Assembly (NCBI GenBank): GCA_021730945.1
Contig: JAKFYH010000050.1
Span: 1-46,118, forward strand
Length of the DNA: 46,118 nucleotides
Origin: Acidobacteriota bacterium
GTDB lineage: Bacteria; Acidobacteriota; Vicinamibacteria; Vicinamibacterales; UBA2999
Direction of reading: 5' to 3'
A program made the translations under genes and the position numbers. The notes below the pieces were generated by a model. That model saw only the letters and a program-made list of their open reading frames with translations. It made no database searches and had not been told where the DNA came from. Shown in pieces: positions 32,449 through 40,209 of this stretch. Position 1 is the stretch's first letter. Each line of letters begins with the position of its first letter.

Positions 32449-33404
32449 TGCGCGAAACCCTGGAGTACTGGGCCGTCGTCTCGGTGAGAGGGCTGGCGCG
32501 CCGGTTGCCCGACAGAATGGTACGCGCGTGGGGCAGTGCGCTCGGCCTGCTGTTCTATGCCTTCGACGCGCCGCATCGGCGAGTGGCGCTGGCCAATCTC
32601 GAGCAGTGTTTTCCGAACCGGACCGCTCGCGATCGACGGACCATTGCCAGGGCGACGTTCGCGCACTTTGGGCAAGTACTGCTGAAGCTGCTCACGTTCA
32701 GCGCGCTCACGCCGGAGCAGATGCTCGCCGCGGCGGAGTACGAAGGCGACGAACGCGTGCGCCTGGCCTATGCCAACGGCAAGGGCGTGCTGTTCTTCAC
32801 CGGGCATTTCGGTTTCTGGGAACTGCAGGCGATGGCGCACGGCGCCCAGCTGCGGCCGATCGGCGTGCTGGCGCGGGCGCTCGACAACGCGCCGCTGAAC
32901 GACCTGCTCGAACGCATGCGGACGGGCACCGGCAACACGGTGATCTATCGCCAGGGCGCGGTGCGCCGGGTGATGCGGCTGCTGGCGGCCGGCGAAGGCG
33001 TGGCGATGCTGATCGATCAGCACATGCACAGCCCCGATGCGATCTGGGTGAATTTCTTCCGCCGTCCCGCGGCCACCACCTCGACGCTGGCGGCACTCGC
33101 GCTCAGGACCGGCGCGGCCGTGATTCCCGTGTTTGCCCTGCCGCTGCCGGGCGGGCGCTATCGCTTCATCTACGAGTCGCCGGTCGAACCGCCCCCGGCT
33201 GACCATCCCGACGCCATCCGCGAGTTTACCCAGCGGTGCACCGACGTGCTGGAGATGCACGTGCGCAAGCATCCGGAGCTGTGGTTGTGGATGCATCGCC
33301 GGTGGCGCGACGCGCCGATTCCGGAGACGCCTGGGATGTTTCCGAAGGCGAAGCACGAAGGACGAATAACGAAGATCGAAAGCGGCCGGGCCGATGGCGA
33401 CTGA
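32448..33404 (+). CDS. lpxL: LpxL/HtrB-family lipid A acyltransferase
   Basis: This 318-aa membrane-associated acyltransferase should add a secondary acyl chain to Kdo-lipid A. The HX4E catalytic motif is in FFTGHFGFWE (about residues 122-128), followed by IYRQGAVRRVMRLLAAGEGVAMLIDQ and FFRRPAATTSTLAALALRTGAAVIPVF. The usual N-terminal hydrophobic helix is present (ALGLLFYAF). It cannot be decided whether it acts like LpxL or LpxM. The ATG overlaps the lpxK stop by one base, and waaF starts 11 bp before its end. Confidence 0.88.
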   Translation: MRETLEYWAVVSVRGLARRLPDRMVRAWGSALGLLFYAFDAPHRRVALANLEQCFPNRTARDRRTIARATFAHFGQVLLKLLTFSALTPEQMLAAAEYEGDERVRLAYANGKGVLFFTGHFGFWELQAMAHGAQLRPIGVLARALDNAPLNDLLERMRTGTGNTVIYRQGAVRRVMRLLAAGEGVAMLIDQHMHSPDAIWVNFFRRPAATTSTLAALALRTGAAVIPVFALPLPGGRYRFIYESPVEPPPADHPDAIREFTQRCTDVLEMHVRKHPELWLWMHRRWRDAPIPETPGMFPKAKHEGRITKIESGRADGD

Positions 33405-34449
33405 GCGACTGGTGGTCGTGTCGCCCAACTGGCTCGGAGACGCGATCATGGCGTTGCCGGCGCTGGCCGACCTGCGCCGGCACTACCCGGCATCGCACCT
33501 CGCCGTGGCGGCGCGTGGTTCAGTCGCACCGCTGTTCACCATGGTCGCGGGCGTGGATGAAGTGGTAACGCTGCCGGGTCGCGGCGGCATCCGAGGGGTC
33601 ACGAGCTGGCGCCGGGACGCCGCGACTCTGGCGGCCGGCCGGTTCGATGCGGCACTGCTGCTGCCTAATTCATTTGCCACGGCGCTCACGGCAGCGCGGG
33701 CCGGGATTGCCGAGCGCTGGGGCTACGCCACCGACTGGCGTGGCCGGCTGCTGACGCGCCCGGTGCCCAGGCCCAGGGCGGCACTGCATCAAGGCGCCTA
33801 CTATCAGGCCTTGACTGCGGCGCTTGGCGTGTCCCCCGGCCCCTTGCATGCGCGGGTGTGGCCCAATCGCGATCGGGCGCGAGACGTGCTGCGCGAGATT
33901 GGTCTCGATGTCGATGAGCCGATTGCCGTGTTCGCGCCTGGCGCCGCCTACGGCCGCGCCAAGCAGTGGCTGCCCGAGCGGTTCGCTGAACTGGCGCACC
34001 TGCTGATCGAGCAGCGCGGCTGGAGCGTCGTGATGGTAGGGGCCCCCGCCGATCGCGCGGCCTGTCAGGAGGTCGCCTTCCACCTTCGCCGGGGCTACGG
34101 TGGACAGGCCCGTGCCACCGGGAGCAACCGGCTGAATCGTCTGATCGATTTCAGCGGCAAGACCGATTTGGCGACGCTGGCCGGCATTCTCGCGGTTGCG
34201 AGCGCGGTGGTCGCCAACGATTCCGGCGCCATGCACCTGGCCGGCGCGGTCGGCACCCGCGTGATCGCGCCGTTTGGCGCCACCAACGAATTGCGGACCT
34301 CGCCGCTGCTGGCCGGGCCCGAGGCGCCGGCGGCGGCCATCCTGACTCACCCGGTGTTCTGCCGCCCGTGCATGCTGCGCGAGTGCCCGATCGATCACCG
34401 TTGCATGCGCGGCATCACCGCGGAGAGGGCGTTTCAATCGCTGCCATGA
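33394..34449 (+). CDS. waaF: ADP-heptose:LPS heptosyltransferase II
   Basis: This 351-aa GT9 enzyme adds the second heptose to the inner core. It begins with VVVSPNWLGDAIMALPALADLRR and contains FAPGAAYGRAKQWLPERFAEL for ADP-heptose binding. NDSGAMHLAGAVGTRVIAPFGAT follows, and a C-terminal PVFCRPCMLRECPIDHRCM with a Cys cluster typical of WaaF. The start at 33394 overlaps the acyltransferase gene by 11 bp, and its stop overlaps gmhB (ATGA). Confidence 0.93.
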   Translation: MATERLVVVSPNWLGDAIMALPALADLRRHYPASHLAVAARGSVAPLFTMVAGVDEVVTLPGRGGIRGVTSWRRDAATLAAGRFDAALLLPNSFATALTAARAGIAERWGYATDWRGRLLTRPVPRPRAALHQGAYYQALTAALGVSPGPLHARVWPNRDRARDVLREIGLDVDEPIAVFAPGAAYGRAKQWLPERFAELAHLLIEQRGWSVVMVGAPADRAACQEVAFHLRRGYGGQARATGSNRLNRLIDFSGKTDLATLAGILAVASAVVANDSGAMHLAGAVGTRVIAPFGATNELRTSPLLAGPEAPAAAILTHPVFCRPCMLRECPIDHRCMRGITAERAFQSLP

Positions 34450-35009
34450 AGAAAGCCATTTTCCTCGACCGCGACGGCACGGTGAACGTCGATGTCGGTT
34501 ACCTGCATCAACTCAAGGATCTGGAGCTGTTCCCCTGGACGGTGGACGCGCTGCGGCTGCTCAAGCGCGCCGGCTACGAGCTCATCATCGTGACCAACCA
34601 GTCGGGCATGGCGCGCGGCCTGATTGCGCCGGGCTTTGTCGAGATCTGCCACGACGAGATGCGCAGGCGCCTGCAGGCGGGCGGGACCGACCTTGATGGG
34701 TTGTACTACTGCCCGCATCACCCGGGCGGGTCGGTGCCGGGTCTCGACATCGATTGCCGCTGCCGCAAGCCGTCGCCGGGAATGATCGAGGATGCGGTGC
34801 GCGACCATGGCATCGATCCGGCGGCCTCGTGGGTGATTGGCGACAAGTGGCTGGACGTGCAACTGGGCCACGCCGTCGGTGCGCGTTCCATTCTCGTGCG
34901 CACGGGCTGGGGCGAGGAACAGGAGCAGAAGCGGCCGGCCGGACAGCAGGTCGAGGCGGTGTGCGACAATCTCATCCACGCCGTGTCTGTGATCCTGGCG
35001 GAACGTTGA
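34446..35009 (+). CDS. gmhB: D-glycero-beta-D-manno-heptose 1,7-bisphosphate 7-phosphatase
   Basis: This 187-aa HAD phosphatase removes the 7-phosphate in ADP-heptose synthesis. The nucleophile motif FLDRDGT (D8/D10) opens the protein, then VTNQSGMARG. The zinc-binding loop CPHHPGGSVPG plus CRCRKP is typical of GmhB, and VIGDKWLDVQLGHAVG supplies the Mg-binding Asp. It shares ATGA with the waaF stop and overlaps the kinase gene by one base (TGATG), so translation is likely coupled. Confidence 0.95.
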   Translation: MKKAIFLDRDGTVNVDVGYLHQLKDLELFPWTVDALRLLKRAGYELIIVTNQSGMARGLIAPGFVEICHDEMRRRLQAGGTDLDGLYYCPHHPGGSVPGLDIDCRCRKPSPGMIEDAVRDHGIDPAASWVIGDKWLDVQLGHAVGARSILVRTGWGEEQEQKRPAGQQVEAVCDNLIHAVSVILAER

Positions 35010-36001
35010 TGCCCACCGATCGCCTGTCCACCCTCATCGCCTCGTTCCGCGGCAAGCGGCTCGTGGTCTTTGGCGACCTGATCGCCGACGAATACGTGTA
35101 CGGCCGCGTGACCCGCGTCTCGCGCGAAGCGCCGGTGCTGATTCTCGAATACGACGCCACCGAGATCGTTCCCGGCGGCGCCGGCAATGCCGCCAGCAAC
35201 GCCGCCAGCCTCGGTGCCACCGTCGCGCTGGTGTCGGTGGTCGGCCGCGACGAGCCGGGCCGCCGGCTGTTCAAGACCTTGCCGCGCGGCATCGAGCGCG
35301 CCGGCCTGGCCCGTCCGGGCCATTACCGCACGCCGGTCAAGACCCGCATCCTGGCCGGCGGCATTCACTCCGCCAAGCAACAGGTGGTCCGCATCGACCG
35401 CTTTACCGGCGAGCCGATGGCGGAAGCCCATCGACTGGCGACAGAAAAATTGGCGCGCAAGGCGGTGAAGTTCGCCGACGCCGTTCTGGTTTCCGATTAC
35501 GGCTCCGGGTTGGTGACGCCGAAGTTTGTTCACGAGCTGGCCGGCCTGGTCAGGAAGCAGACTCCGATCCTGATCGACTCCCGCTACGCGCTCACCAAGT
35601 ACCGTGGGCTGACCGCCTGCACGCCCAATGAATCGGAAGTGGAGCAGGTGCTGGGCGTGACCATCGACGACCAGGCCCAGGTCCTTGAACGGGCGGGGCG
35701 CGAGTTGCTGAAGCGCACCCGTATGAAAGCCGTGCTGATCACGCGCGGCAGCCGCGGGATGGCGCTGTTCGAGGCGGGCCGGCCGACGGTCCATATTCCA
35801 ATCTTTGGGTCCGACCAGATTGCCGATGTCACCGGCGCCGGCGATACCGTGATGGCGACCATGACCCTGGCGCTGGCCGCGGGCGCCTCGTTTGAAGAGG
35901 CGGCCCGGCTCGCCAATTTCGCCGGCGGCCTGGTCGTGATGAAGCGCGGTACGGCCACGGTGTCTGCCGCCGAACTGCGCCGCGCCGTCACTCATGGGTG
36001 A
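35009..36001 (+). CDS. rfaE1: D-glycero-beta-D-manno-heptose-7-phosphate kinase (HldE kinase domain as a separate protein)
   Basis: This 330-aa PfkB/ribokinase-type enzyme forms heptose 1,7-bisphosphate. It shows [42 protein letters not shown] and the catalytic anion hole/Asp motif [12 protein letters not shown] near the C-terminus. In E. coli this is the N-terminal half of HldE. Here the nucleotidyltransferase half is a separate gene that overlaps the kinase gene by 8 bp, a common arrangement outside the enterics. Confidence 0.94.
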   Translation: MPTDRLSTLIASFRGKRLVVFGDLIADEYVYGRVTRVSREAPVLILEYDATEIVPGGAGNAASNAASLGATVALVSVVGRDEPGRRLFKTLPRGIERAGLARPGHYRTPVKTRILAGGIHSAKQQVVRIDRFTGEPMAEAHRLATEKLARKAVKFADAVLVSDYGSGLVTPKFVHELAGLVRKQTPILIDSRYALTKYRGLTACTPNESEVEQVLGVTIDDQAQVLERAGRELLKRTRMKAVLITRGSRGMALFEAGRPTVHIPIFGSDQIADVTGAGDTVMATMTLALAAGASFEEAARLANFAGGLVVMKRGTATVSAAELRRAVTHG

Positions 36002-36470
36002 GCTGCTCAGCCGCGCGGCGCTCTTGGAACGGGTGGCCGCCGATCGCCGGGCCGGCCTGACCCTGGCGTTCGCCAACGGCGGGTTTGACCTGCTGCACGT
36101 CGGCCATGTGCGCTATCTCGAGGCCGCCCGCCGCGAAGCCGACCGGCTGATCGTGGCGGTCAACGACGACCGATCGATTCAAGGCCTGAAGGGGCCGAAC
36201 CGGCCGGTGTTGCCCGAGGCCGATCGCGCTGAACTGGTGGCGGCACTGAGGGCGGTGGACTACGTCGTGATCTTCTCCGAACCGACGGTGACGCCGCTAT
36301 TGGAACTGCTCAAGCCCGACGTGCACTGCAAGGGCACCGACTACACGGTCGACACCGTGCCCGAGAAGGACACCGTCCGCGCCTACGGCGGCCGCATCGC
36401 GATTGTCGGCGACCCGAAGAATCACTCCACGACCGACTTGCTGACCCGGCTGCGACCGTCGCGCACCTAA
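35994..36470 (+). CDS. rfaE2: heptose 1-phosphate adenylyltransferase (HldE cytidylyltransferase-like domain)
   Basis: This 158-aa enzyme activates heptose 1-phosphate to ADP-heptose. The nucleotidyltransferase signature is [21 protein letters not shown] (HxGH-type: LHVGH), then [14 protein letters not shown] and the C-terminal [11 protein letters not shown] with the SST-like motif. It is the separate counterpart of the C-terminal half of HldE. Its TAA stop is supplied by the first unit of the 8-bp repeat array that follows. Confidence 0.94.
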   Translation: MGELLSRAALLERVAADRRAGLTLAFANGGFDLLHVGHVRYLEAARREADRLIVAVNDDRSIQGLKGPNRPVLPEADRAELVAALRAVDYVVIFSEPTVTPLLELLKPDVHCKGTDYTVDTVPEKDTVRAYGGRIAIVGDPKNHSTTDLLTRLRPSRT

Positions 36471-36514
36471 GCACCTAAGCACCTAAGCACCTAAGCACCT
36501 GAGCACTTGAGCAC
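36463..36514 (+). repeat. 8-bp tandem array bridging rfaE2 and waaC
   Basis: Four GCACCTAA units, then GCACCTGA, GCACTTGA and GCAC run without a break from the last codons of rfaE2 to the base before the waaC start codon. The array supplies the rfaE2 stop codon and leaves no visible Shine-Dalgarno site for waaC. Confidence 0.9.
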
Positions 36515-37585
36515 ATGCATCGCATCCTAATCGTCCGCATGAGCGCCCTTGGCGACATTGTCCACGCACTGCCGGTGCTGGCGGCGCTCACCCGCGCATG
36601 GCCAGCGGCGCAGGTGGATTGGATTGTCGATGAAGCGTACGCGCCGATTCTCTCGCTGGCCGAAGGCCTGCATGGTCGCGTGATCGTGCGGGCGTCCGCC
36701 AACGCCGGGCCGGCCAAGAACATCGCCGGGTCCCGGCACGGCACGGTCTCGTTTGGCGGTGGGACGGGATTTGTCCACGCCGTGCGATACCTGCGCGCAC
36801 AACGCTACGACGTGGCGCTCGACCTGCAAGGCCTGCTCAAGTCGGCGGTGTGGGCGCGGCTGTCGGGGGCCGCGCGGGTAATCGGGTTTGATCGCGCGCA
36901 CTTGCGCGAGCCGCTGGCCGCGCACTTCTACAGCGAATCCGTGGTGCCGATCGATGCGCCGCACGTGATCCAGAAGAACCTGTCGATTCTGAACGCGCTC
37001 GGCATCCCCGGGGCCGAGGTCGCGTTGCCGCTCCACCCCACGGCGAGTGCCGGCGTCATGAGCGCGATCGCCGAGATCGGCGGAGCCGGGCGGTATGTGG
37101 TGCTCAATCCCGGCGCGGCCTGGCCCAACAAGCGATGGCCGGCCGACCGGTTCGGGTCGCTGGCGGCGCAGATCAAGGAGAAGACCGGCTTGGCGACGAT
37201 GGTGACCTGGGGACCGAACGAGCGATCGTTGGCCGAGCAGGTGGCGGCGGCGTCGGGTGATGCCGCGCGGCTCGCGCCGGCCACCGCGATTGCCGACCTG
37301 TCGGTGATCATGCGCGAGGCGGCGTTGGTGGTGTCGGGCGACACCGGGCCGTTGCACATTGCCGCCGCCATGGGCGCGCCGCTCGTCGGTCTGTATGGTC
37401 CGACCTGGCCCGAGCGCAACGGGCCGTGGGATCCGGCCGACCGGGTGATTTCGCGTGCCGATGGATGCGTGTGTCACCACAAGCGCCAATGCTTGCGAGG
37501 GGCGCCGTGCATCAATGAGATCGAGGTGGCCGACGTGCTGGCTGCGTGTGAGCGGCGGCTGGCGGTCGGGAGGCGCGCATCATGA
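36515..37585 (+). CDS. waaC: LPS heptosyltransferase I
   Basis: This 356-aa GT9 enzyme adds the first heptose to Kdo. It starts HRILIVRMSALGDIVHALPVLAAL, carries LDLQGLLKSAVWARLSGA, and then the ADP-heptose-binding LNPGAAWPNKRWPADRFG. SGDTGPLHIAAAMGAPLVGLYGPTWPERNGPW follows. The C-terminal CVCHHKRQC cluster is notable. The ATG at 36515 lies straight after an 8-bp repeat array and has no clear ribosome site. The stop overlaps the next gene by 4 bp (ATGA). Confidence 0.93.
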   Translation: MHRILIVRMSALGDIVHALPVLAALTRAWPAAQVDWIVDEAYAPILSLAEGLHGRVIVRASANAGPAKNIAGSRHGTVSFGGGTGFVHAVRYLRAQRYDVALDLQGLLKSAVWARLSGAARVIGFDRAHLREPLAAHFYSESVVPIDAPHVIQKNLSILNALGIPGAEVALPLHPTASAGVMSAIAEIGGAGRYVVLNPGAAWPNKRWPADRFGSLAAQIKEKTGLATMVTWGPNERSLAEQVAAASGDAARLAPATAIADLSVIMREAALVVSGDTGPLHIAAAMGAPLVGLYGPTWPERNGPWDPADRVISRADGCVCHHKRQCLRGAPCINEIEVADVLAACERRLAVGRRAS

Positions 37586-38088
37586 GGCGCCTGCTGACAC
37601 GCTGGCGCGTGACCCTGGGCTTCGTGTTCGCGGTGCTGGTGGTCTGGCTCGCGGAGCCGACTCGCGACTCGCTGCTGCTGGGCGCTGCGATCGCCGTGCT
37701 CGGCGAGGGCTTGCGGCTATGGGCGGCCGGGCATCTTGAGAAGAGCCGCGAAGTGACGCGGTCGGGGCCGTACCGCTACACCCGGCATCCGTTGTATCTC
37801 GGCTCGGCGACCATTGGTCTGGGCATCGCCGTGGCCTCGCACAACTGGATCGTGGCGGTCATGGTGGTGAGCTACATGGCGTTGACGCTGACGGCGGCGA
37901 TCGGCAGCGAGGAAGCGCACCTGCGCGAGAAGTTCGGCGATGAGTACGACGCCTATGCGGAGAGGCGCGCGGCGCCGATGGACCGCCCGTTCAGCTGGGC
38001 GCGCGCGATCGGCAACCGCGAGCATCACACGATGCTGGGACTGGCCTCGGGCCTGACGATGCTGGCGCTGAAGATGTGGGGACGGTAG
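37582..38088 (+). CDS. isoprenylcysteine carboxyl methyltransferase / PEMT-family membrane methyltransferase
   Basis: This 168-aa protein has four to five hydrophobic helices and the ICMT/PEMT motif SGPYRYTRHPLYLGSATIGLG (about residues 55-75) followed by EEAHLREKFGDEYDAYAERR. Such enzymes methylate lipids or other membrane substrates with S-adenosylmethionine. It ends the LPS cluster and starts inside the waaC stop, so a lipid or LPS substrate is conceivable, but none is known. The last about 25 residues include another hydrophobic helix. Confidence 0.83.
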   Translation: MRRLLTRWRVTLGFVFAVLVVWLAEPTRDSLLLGAAIAVLGEGLRLWAAGHLEKSREVTRSGPYRYTRHPLYLGSATIGLGIAVASHNWIVAVMVVSYMALTLTAAIGSEEAHLREKFGDEYDAYAERRAAPMDRPFSWARAIGNREHHTMLGLASGLTMLALKMWGR

Positions 38089-38235
38089 GAGGACTCGCGC
38101 TGTCGGGCGACGAGCGAAGCGAAGTGAGGATGGCGGGGTGGACGGGACTCGCACTGTCTGGCGCGGAGCGAAGCTCCGGGCTGATTGAGCCCGAGGCCGG
38201 GCACCCAGCGCGAATGAGGTTGAAAACCGAATGAG
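38089..38235. repeat. intergenic region with tandem junction scars
   Basis: No gene is seen here. A 30-bp block at 38091-38120 recurs at 38145-38174 with four mismatches. A 21-bp stretch at 38131-38151 is identical to 38236-38256, the 3' end of a tRNA. Inverted repeats GGAGCGAAGCTCC and GGGCTGATTGAGCCC follow. The layout looks like remains of repeated integration at the same tRNA end. Confidence 0.6.
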
Positions 38236-38262
38236 TGGCGGGGTGGACGGGACTCGAACCCG
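38236..38262 (-). other. tRNA 3'-end fragment (left attachment half-site of the island)
   Basis: Read leftward this has the T-arm (CGGG-TTCGAGT-CCCG), the acceptor 3' strand CCACCCC, then G and CCA, but the expected anticodon and D arms are missing to its right. A fragment of this kind is what tRNA-targeting integrases leave at one edge of an integrated element. Everything to the right differs in composition from the LPS cluster. The intact tRNA would lie at the other edge, beyond the window. Confidence 0.75.
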
Positions 38263-38463
38263 AAGCAGTGACTTTTTCTAAGTTGGTGATGGCGCGCAAC
38301 TTCTGGCTTAAGCACTTCAATCACAGGCGGTTACGTCGCTTCGCTTCGTTCACTGCCGTCTACCCGTGTGCTCGCGAATCTCCCGGCGTCATGGAGACAT
38401 TTTGGAGACGGGGCCGGCTCCTCGGGGCTCGGAGCTGCTACTGATTCAACCGAGCCCGTAACA
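38263..38463. other. non-coding edge of the island
   Basis: No gene is supported in these 200 bp. The phrase GGAGACATTT recurs at 38393-38402 and 38707-38716. An apparent frame starting MAGWTGLEPEA crosses the tRNA fragment and is not credible. No integrase gene is seen; it may be at the other end. Confidence 0.5.
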
Positions 38464-38664
38464 TCACTGTGGATCGGACCAGTGACCGTGCAGCTCAGAT
38501 TTGAGCGCCTGATAAGGGTCTGCGCCGCCTTTCGTTTTCGGCACTAAGTCCGGGCGGTGCTCCTGCAGCCACATGTAGAACTTCAGAACGTTGTTGCCTG
38601 TGCGCTGTAGATCTTCCGTGTACTGCTGATACCAGAGCTTCCGGACTTCCGCTCGTCGATCCAT
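38464..38664 (-). CDS. small hypothetical protein, 66 aa
   Basis: This acidic-basic helical protein begins MDRRAEVRKLWYQQYTEDLQ and contains NNVLKFYMWLQEHRPDLVP followed by a short polar tail. The WYQQY...FYMWLQEHRP pattern looks like a compact helical domain and reads as real coding sequence, but I do not recognise a family. It is the first gene inside the island on this side. No ribosome site or partner clarifies its job. Confidence 0.55.
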   Translation of the reverse strand: MDRRAEVRKLWYQQYTEDLQRTGNNVLKFYMWLQEHRPDLVPKTKGGADPYQALKSELHGHWSDPQ

Positions 38665-38743
38665 CGCTCCATTTTACGTCGTTGCTCAAACGGAGCCCGC
38701 GTCGTGGAGACATTTCTGAGCCGCCAAGTGACGGCAGCTATTG

Positions 38744-39436
38744 TCATGCCTTCGGTGTCGGTGGCGCCACGGCAGGGTGCCCAACCCCGTAAGTGACCTT
38801 GCTATTGTCGATGTTAATACCCGGTGCCTCTCTGAGCATCTCTGCGTACGAACGGATTCGGTAATCGCGCAGCCGACGCAGGCCGTAGATCGCGCCACCT
38901 GCGGCAATGTAGGGCAGCACCCGTGGCGGCTGGAATTGAGACAGTGTTTCGCCGAACCCTGGAGCGACTTGTTCTAGGAAGTGATACAGAAGGGCAATAC
39001 TGCCAACCGCCGCTGCAAAGTACCACTGGATGCTCAAATGCGTCAGCATCTTGTTCTTGTCGCGGTGCGCGCCGAAGTAGTAGTGAATGTCCTGAAGGTC
39101 CGAAGATTTCAGGAATTGCCGCTCGATGTTCGCAATGATGATCAGGTTCCGGTTATACCAATAAGCCGAATCGTACGCGTGCGACATCGACCACGCACAG
39201 ACGACGATGATCAGGGCCACGGCCATGTCCATCGAGACGACCTTCTTTTCGACTAGCCCAAGCAGCGCCACTGCGCCCGCGATGGTGCCAATCGTCTGCC
39301 AGACCGTCAGGATGTGACGATTGATGTCGTTGAACATCTGGTCGTACATCTTGAGCAGCAACTCATGGCGATGGTCTTTCGCCAGCGGCCCCTCGGTTAA
39401 GACTCCGCCGTTACGAGACGGTTCAGTTCCGCCCAT
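38744..39436 (-). CDS. hypothetical membrane protein, 230 aa
   Basis: After a polar N-terminus there are three clear transmembrane segments (about residues 40-62, 68-88 and 140-160) and a weaker fourth (about 172-190). Between the second and third lies a soluble segment with NRNLIIIANIERQFLKSSDLQDIHYYF. It resembles the 3-4TM accessory proteins found in defence islands, but no family is recognised. The ATG at 39436 overlaps the 3' end of the DUF6610-type gene by 40 bp, so the two are coupled. An in-frame start at 39511 is less likely. Confidence 0.65.
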   Translation of the reverse strand: MGGTEPSRNGGVLTEGPLAKDHRHELLLKMYDQMFNDINRHILTVWQTIGTIAGAVALLGLVEKKVVSMDMAVALIIVVCAWSMSHAYDSAYWYNRNLIIIANIERQFLKSSDLQDIHYYFGAHRDKNKMLTHLSIQWYFAAAVGSIALLYHFLEQVAPGFGETLSQFQPPRVLPYIAAGGAIYGLRRLRDYRIRSYAEMLREAPGINIDNSKVTYGVGHPAVAPPTPKA

Positions 39437-40083
39437 TTGCGTTTCGCCCCTGACTTTAGTTTGTAGCCGTCCCACAGGGCATTGATGTTTCGTACCGATT
39501 CCCGGAGACAACGACGATAGCCACCGCGCGGATGCGGCCGAAATGTTTCGCCGTCAAAATAATCGCCAAACGCCGCATCAAGTGTGAACCGGTTACAGTC
39601 CATGCTCAACACATGCAGGCTGTCGCCAAGCTGGCGTTGCACGTCGGGGCGTCCGCCCAATAGATGAACAGCGCGATTCCCAAATGCCGACAGGGGCAGA
39701 CGCGTCGAGCCGTAATTGGTCGGCACACTGTAGCCCAGAACGAACTTGCCCGGAATCATGTCAATCCGGTCGGCTAGTCGCCTTGCTTTAGGGACCACGA
39801 TCACCAGGCCTGCGTACTGTCGCAATTCTTCCGCCTCATCGAGCACCCGATTCAAGTCCGACATTCTGACTAGGTCACGCGCCACTGTCATGGCTGGCCT
39901 TGTCGCCCGCACCGCACTAAGGTGCCGCCGAAACTGATAGTTCTTCCAATCGATATCGAGAAACCCGAGTTGATTGAACCGCCGAACGTCGCGAAGGTTG
40001 GTGTACCGGGCAGCCGGCAGCCACCCCTCACGGATGGCGATTTGCCCGACAGTCGCACTGTGGGCGACAAACTTAAACACCAT
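39397..40083 (-). CDS. DUF6610-type protein (possibly TGT-like fold)
   Basis: The sequence matches my recollection of DUF6610 proteins: ARYTNLRDVRRFNQLGFLDIDWKNY, PAMTVARDL, LVIVVPKARRLADRIDMIP, LGYSVPTNYG, AVHLLGGRPDVQRQL, VLSMDCNRFTLDAAFGDYFDGETFRPHPRGGY. The GYSVPT and HLLGG segments recall tRNA-guanine transglycosylase-like proteins of the DpdA type that act on nucleic acid bases, but this link is inference. ATG 40083 is chosen over TTG 40086; TACACT upstream could be its promoter. It is coupled to the membrane protein gene downstream and separated by 126 bp from the ubiquitin-like cassette. Confidence 0.65.
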   Translation of the reverse strand: MVFKFVAHSATVGQIAIREGWLPAARYTNLRDVRRFNQLGFLDIDWKNYQFRRHLSAVRATRPAMTVARDLVRMSDLNRVLDEAEELRQYAGLVIVVPKARRLADRIDMIPGKFVLGYSVPTNYGSTRLPLSAFGNRAVHLLGGRPDVQRQLGDSLHVLSMDCNRFTLDAAFGDYFDGETFRPHPRGGYRRCLRESVRNINALWDGYKLKSGAKRKWAELNRLVTAES

Positions 40084-40209
40084 CAAACGTGTCAGCTTGG
40101 CTCAGTGTACACAAGAGCAGCGTGCCAGTGTGAGAGGCGAGGTCTCTCGTCCGGCCGTGGCCGGTGCGGCGCTGTTGCCGCTCGGCCCCGACGTTCGGTG
40201 CCGCGAAGC

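Noticed and set aside
38236-38310. Complete tRNA gene at the island edge
   Set aside because: Only the T-arm, acceptor 3' strand and CCA are present; no matching acceptor 5' strand, D-arm or anticodon arm follows.
38235-38444. Plus-strand frame starting MAGWTGLEPEA over the tRNA fragment
   Set aside because: It reads through a tRNA 3' end and low-information sequence; such frames are common artefacts at tRNA ends.
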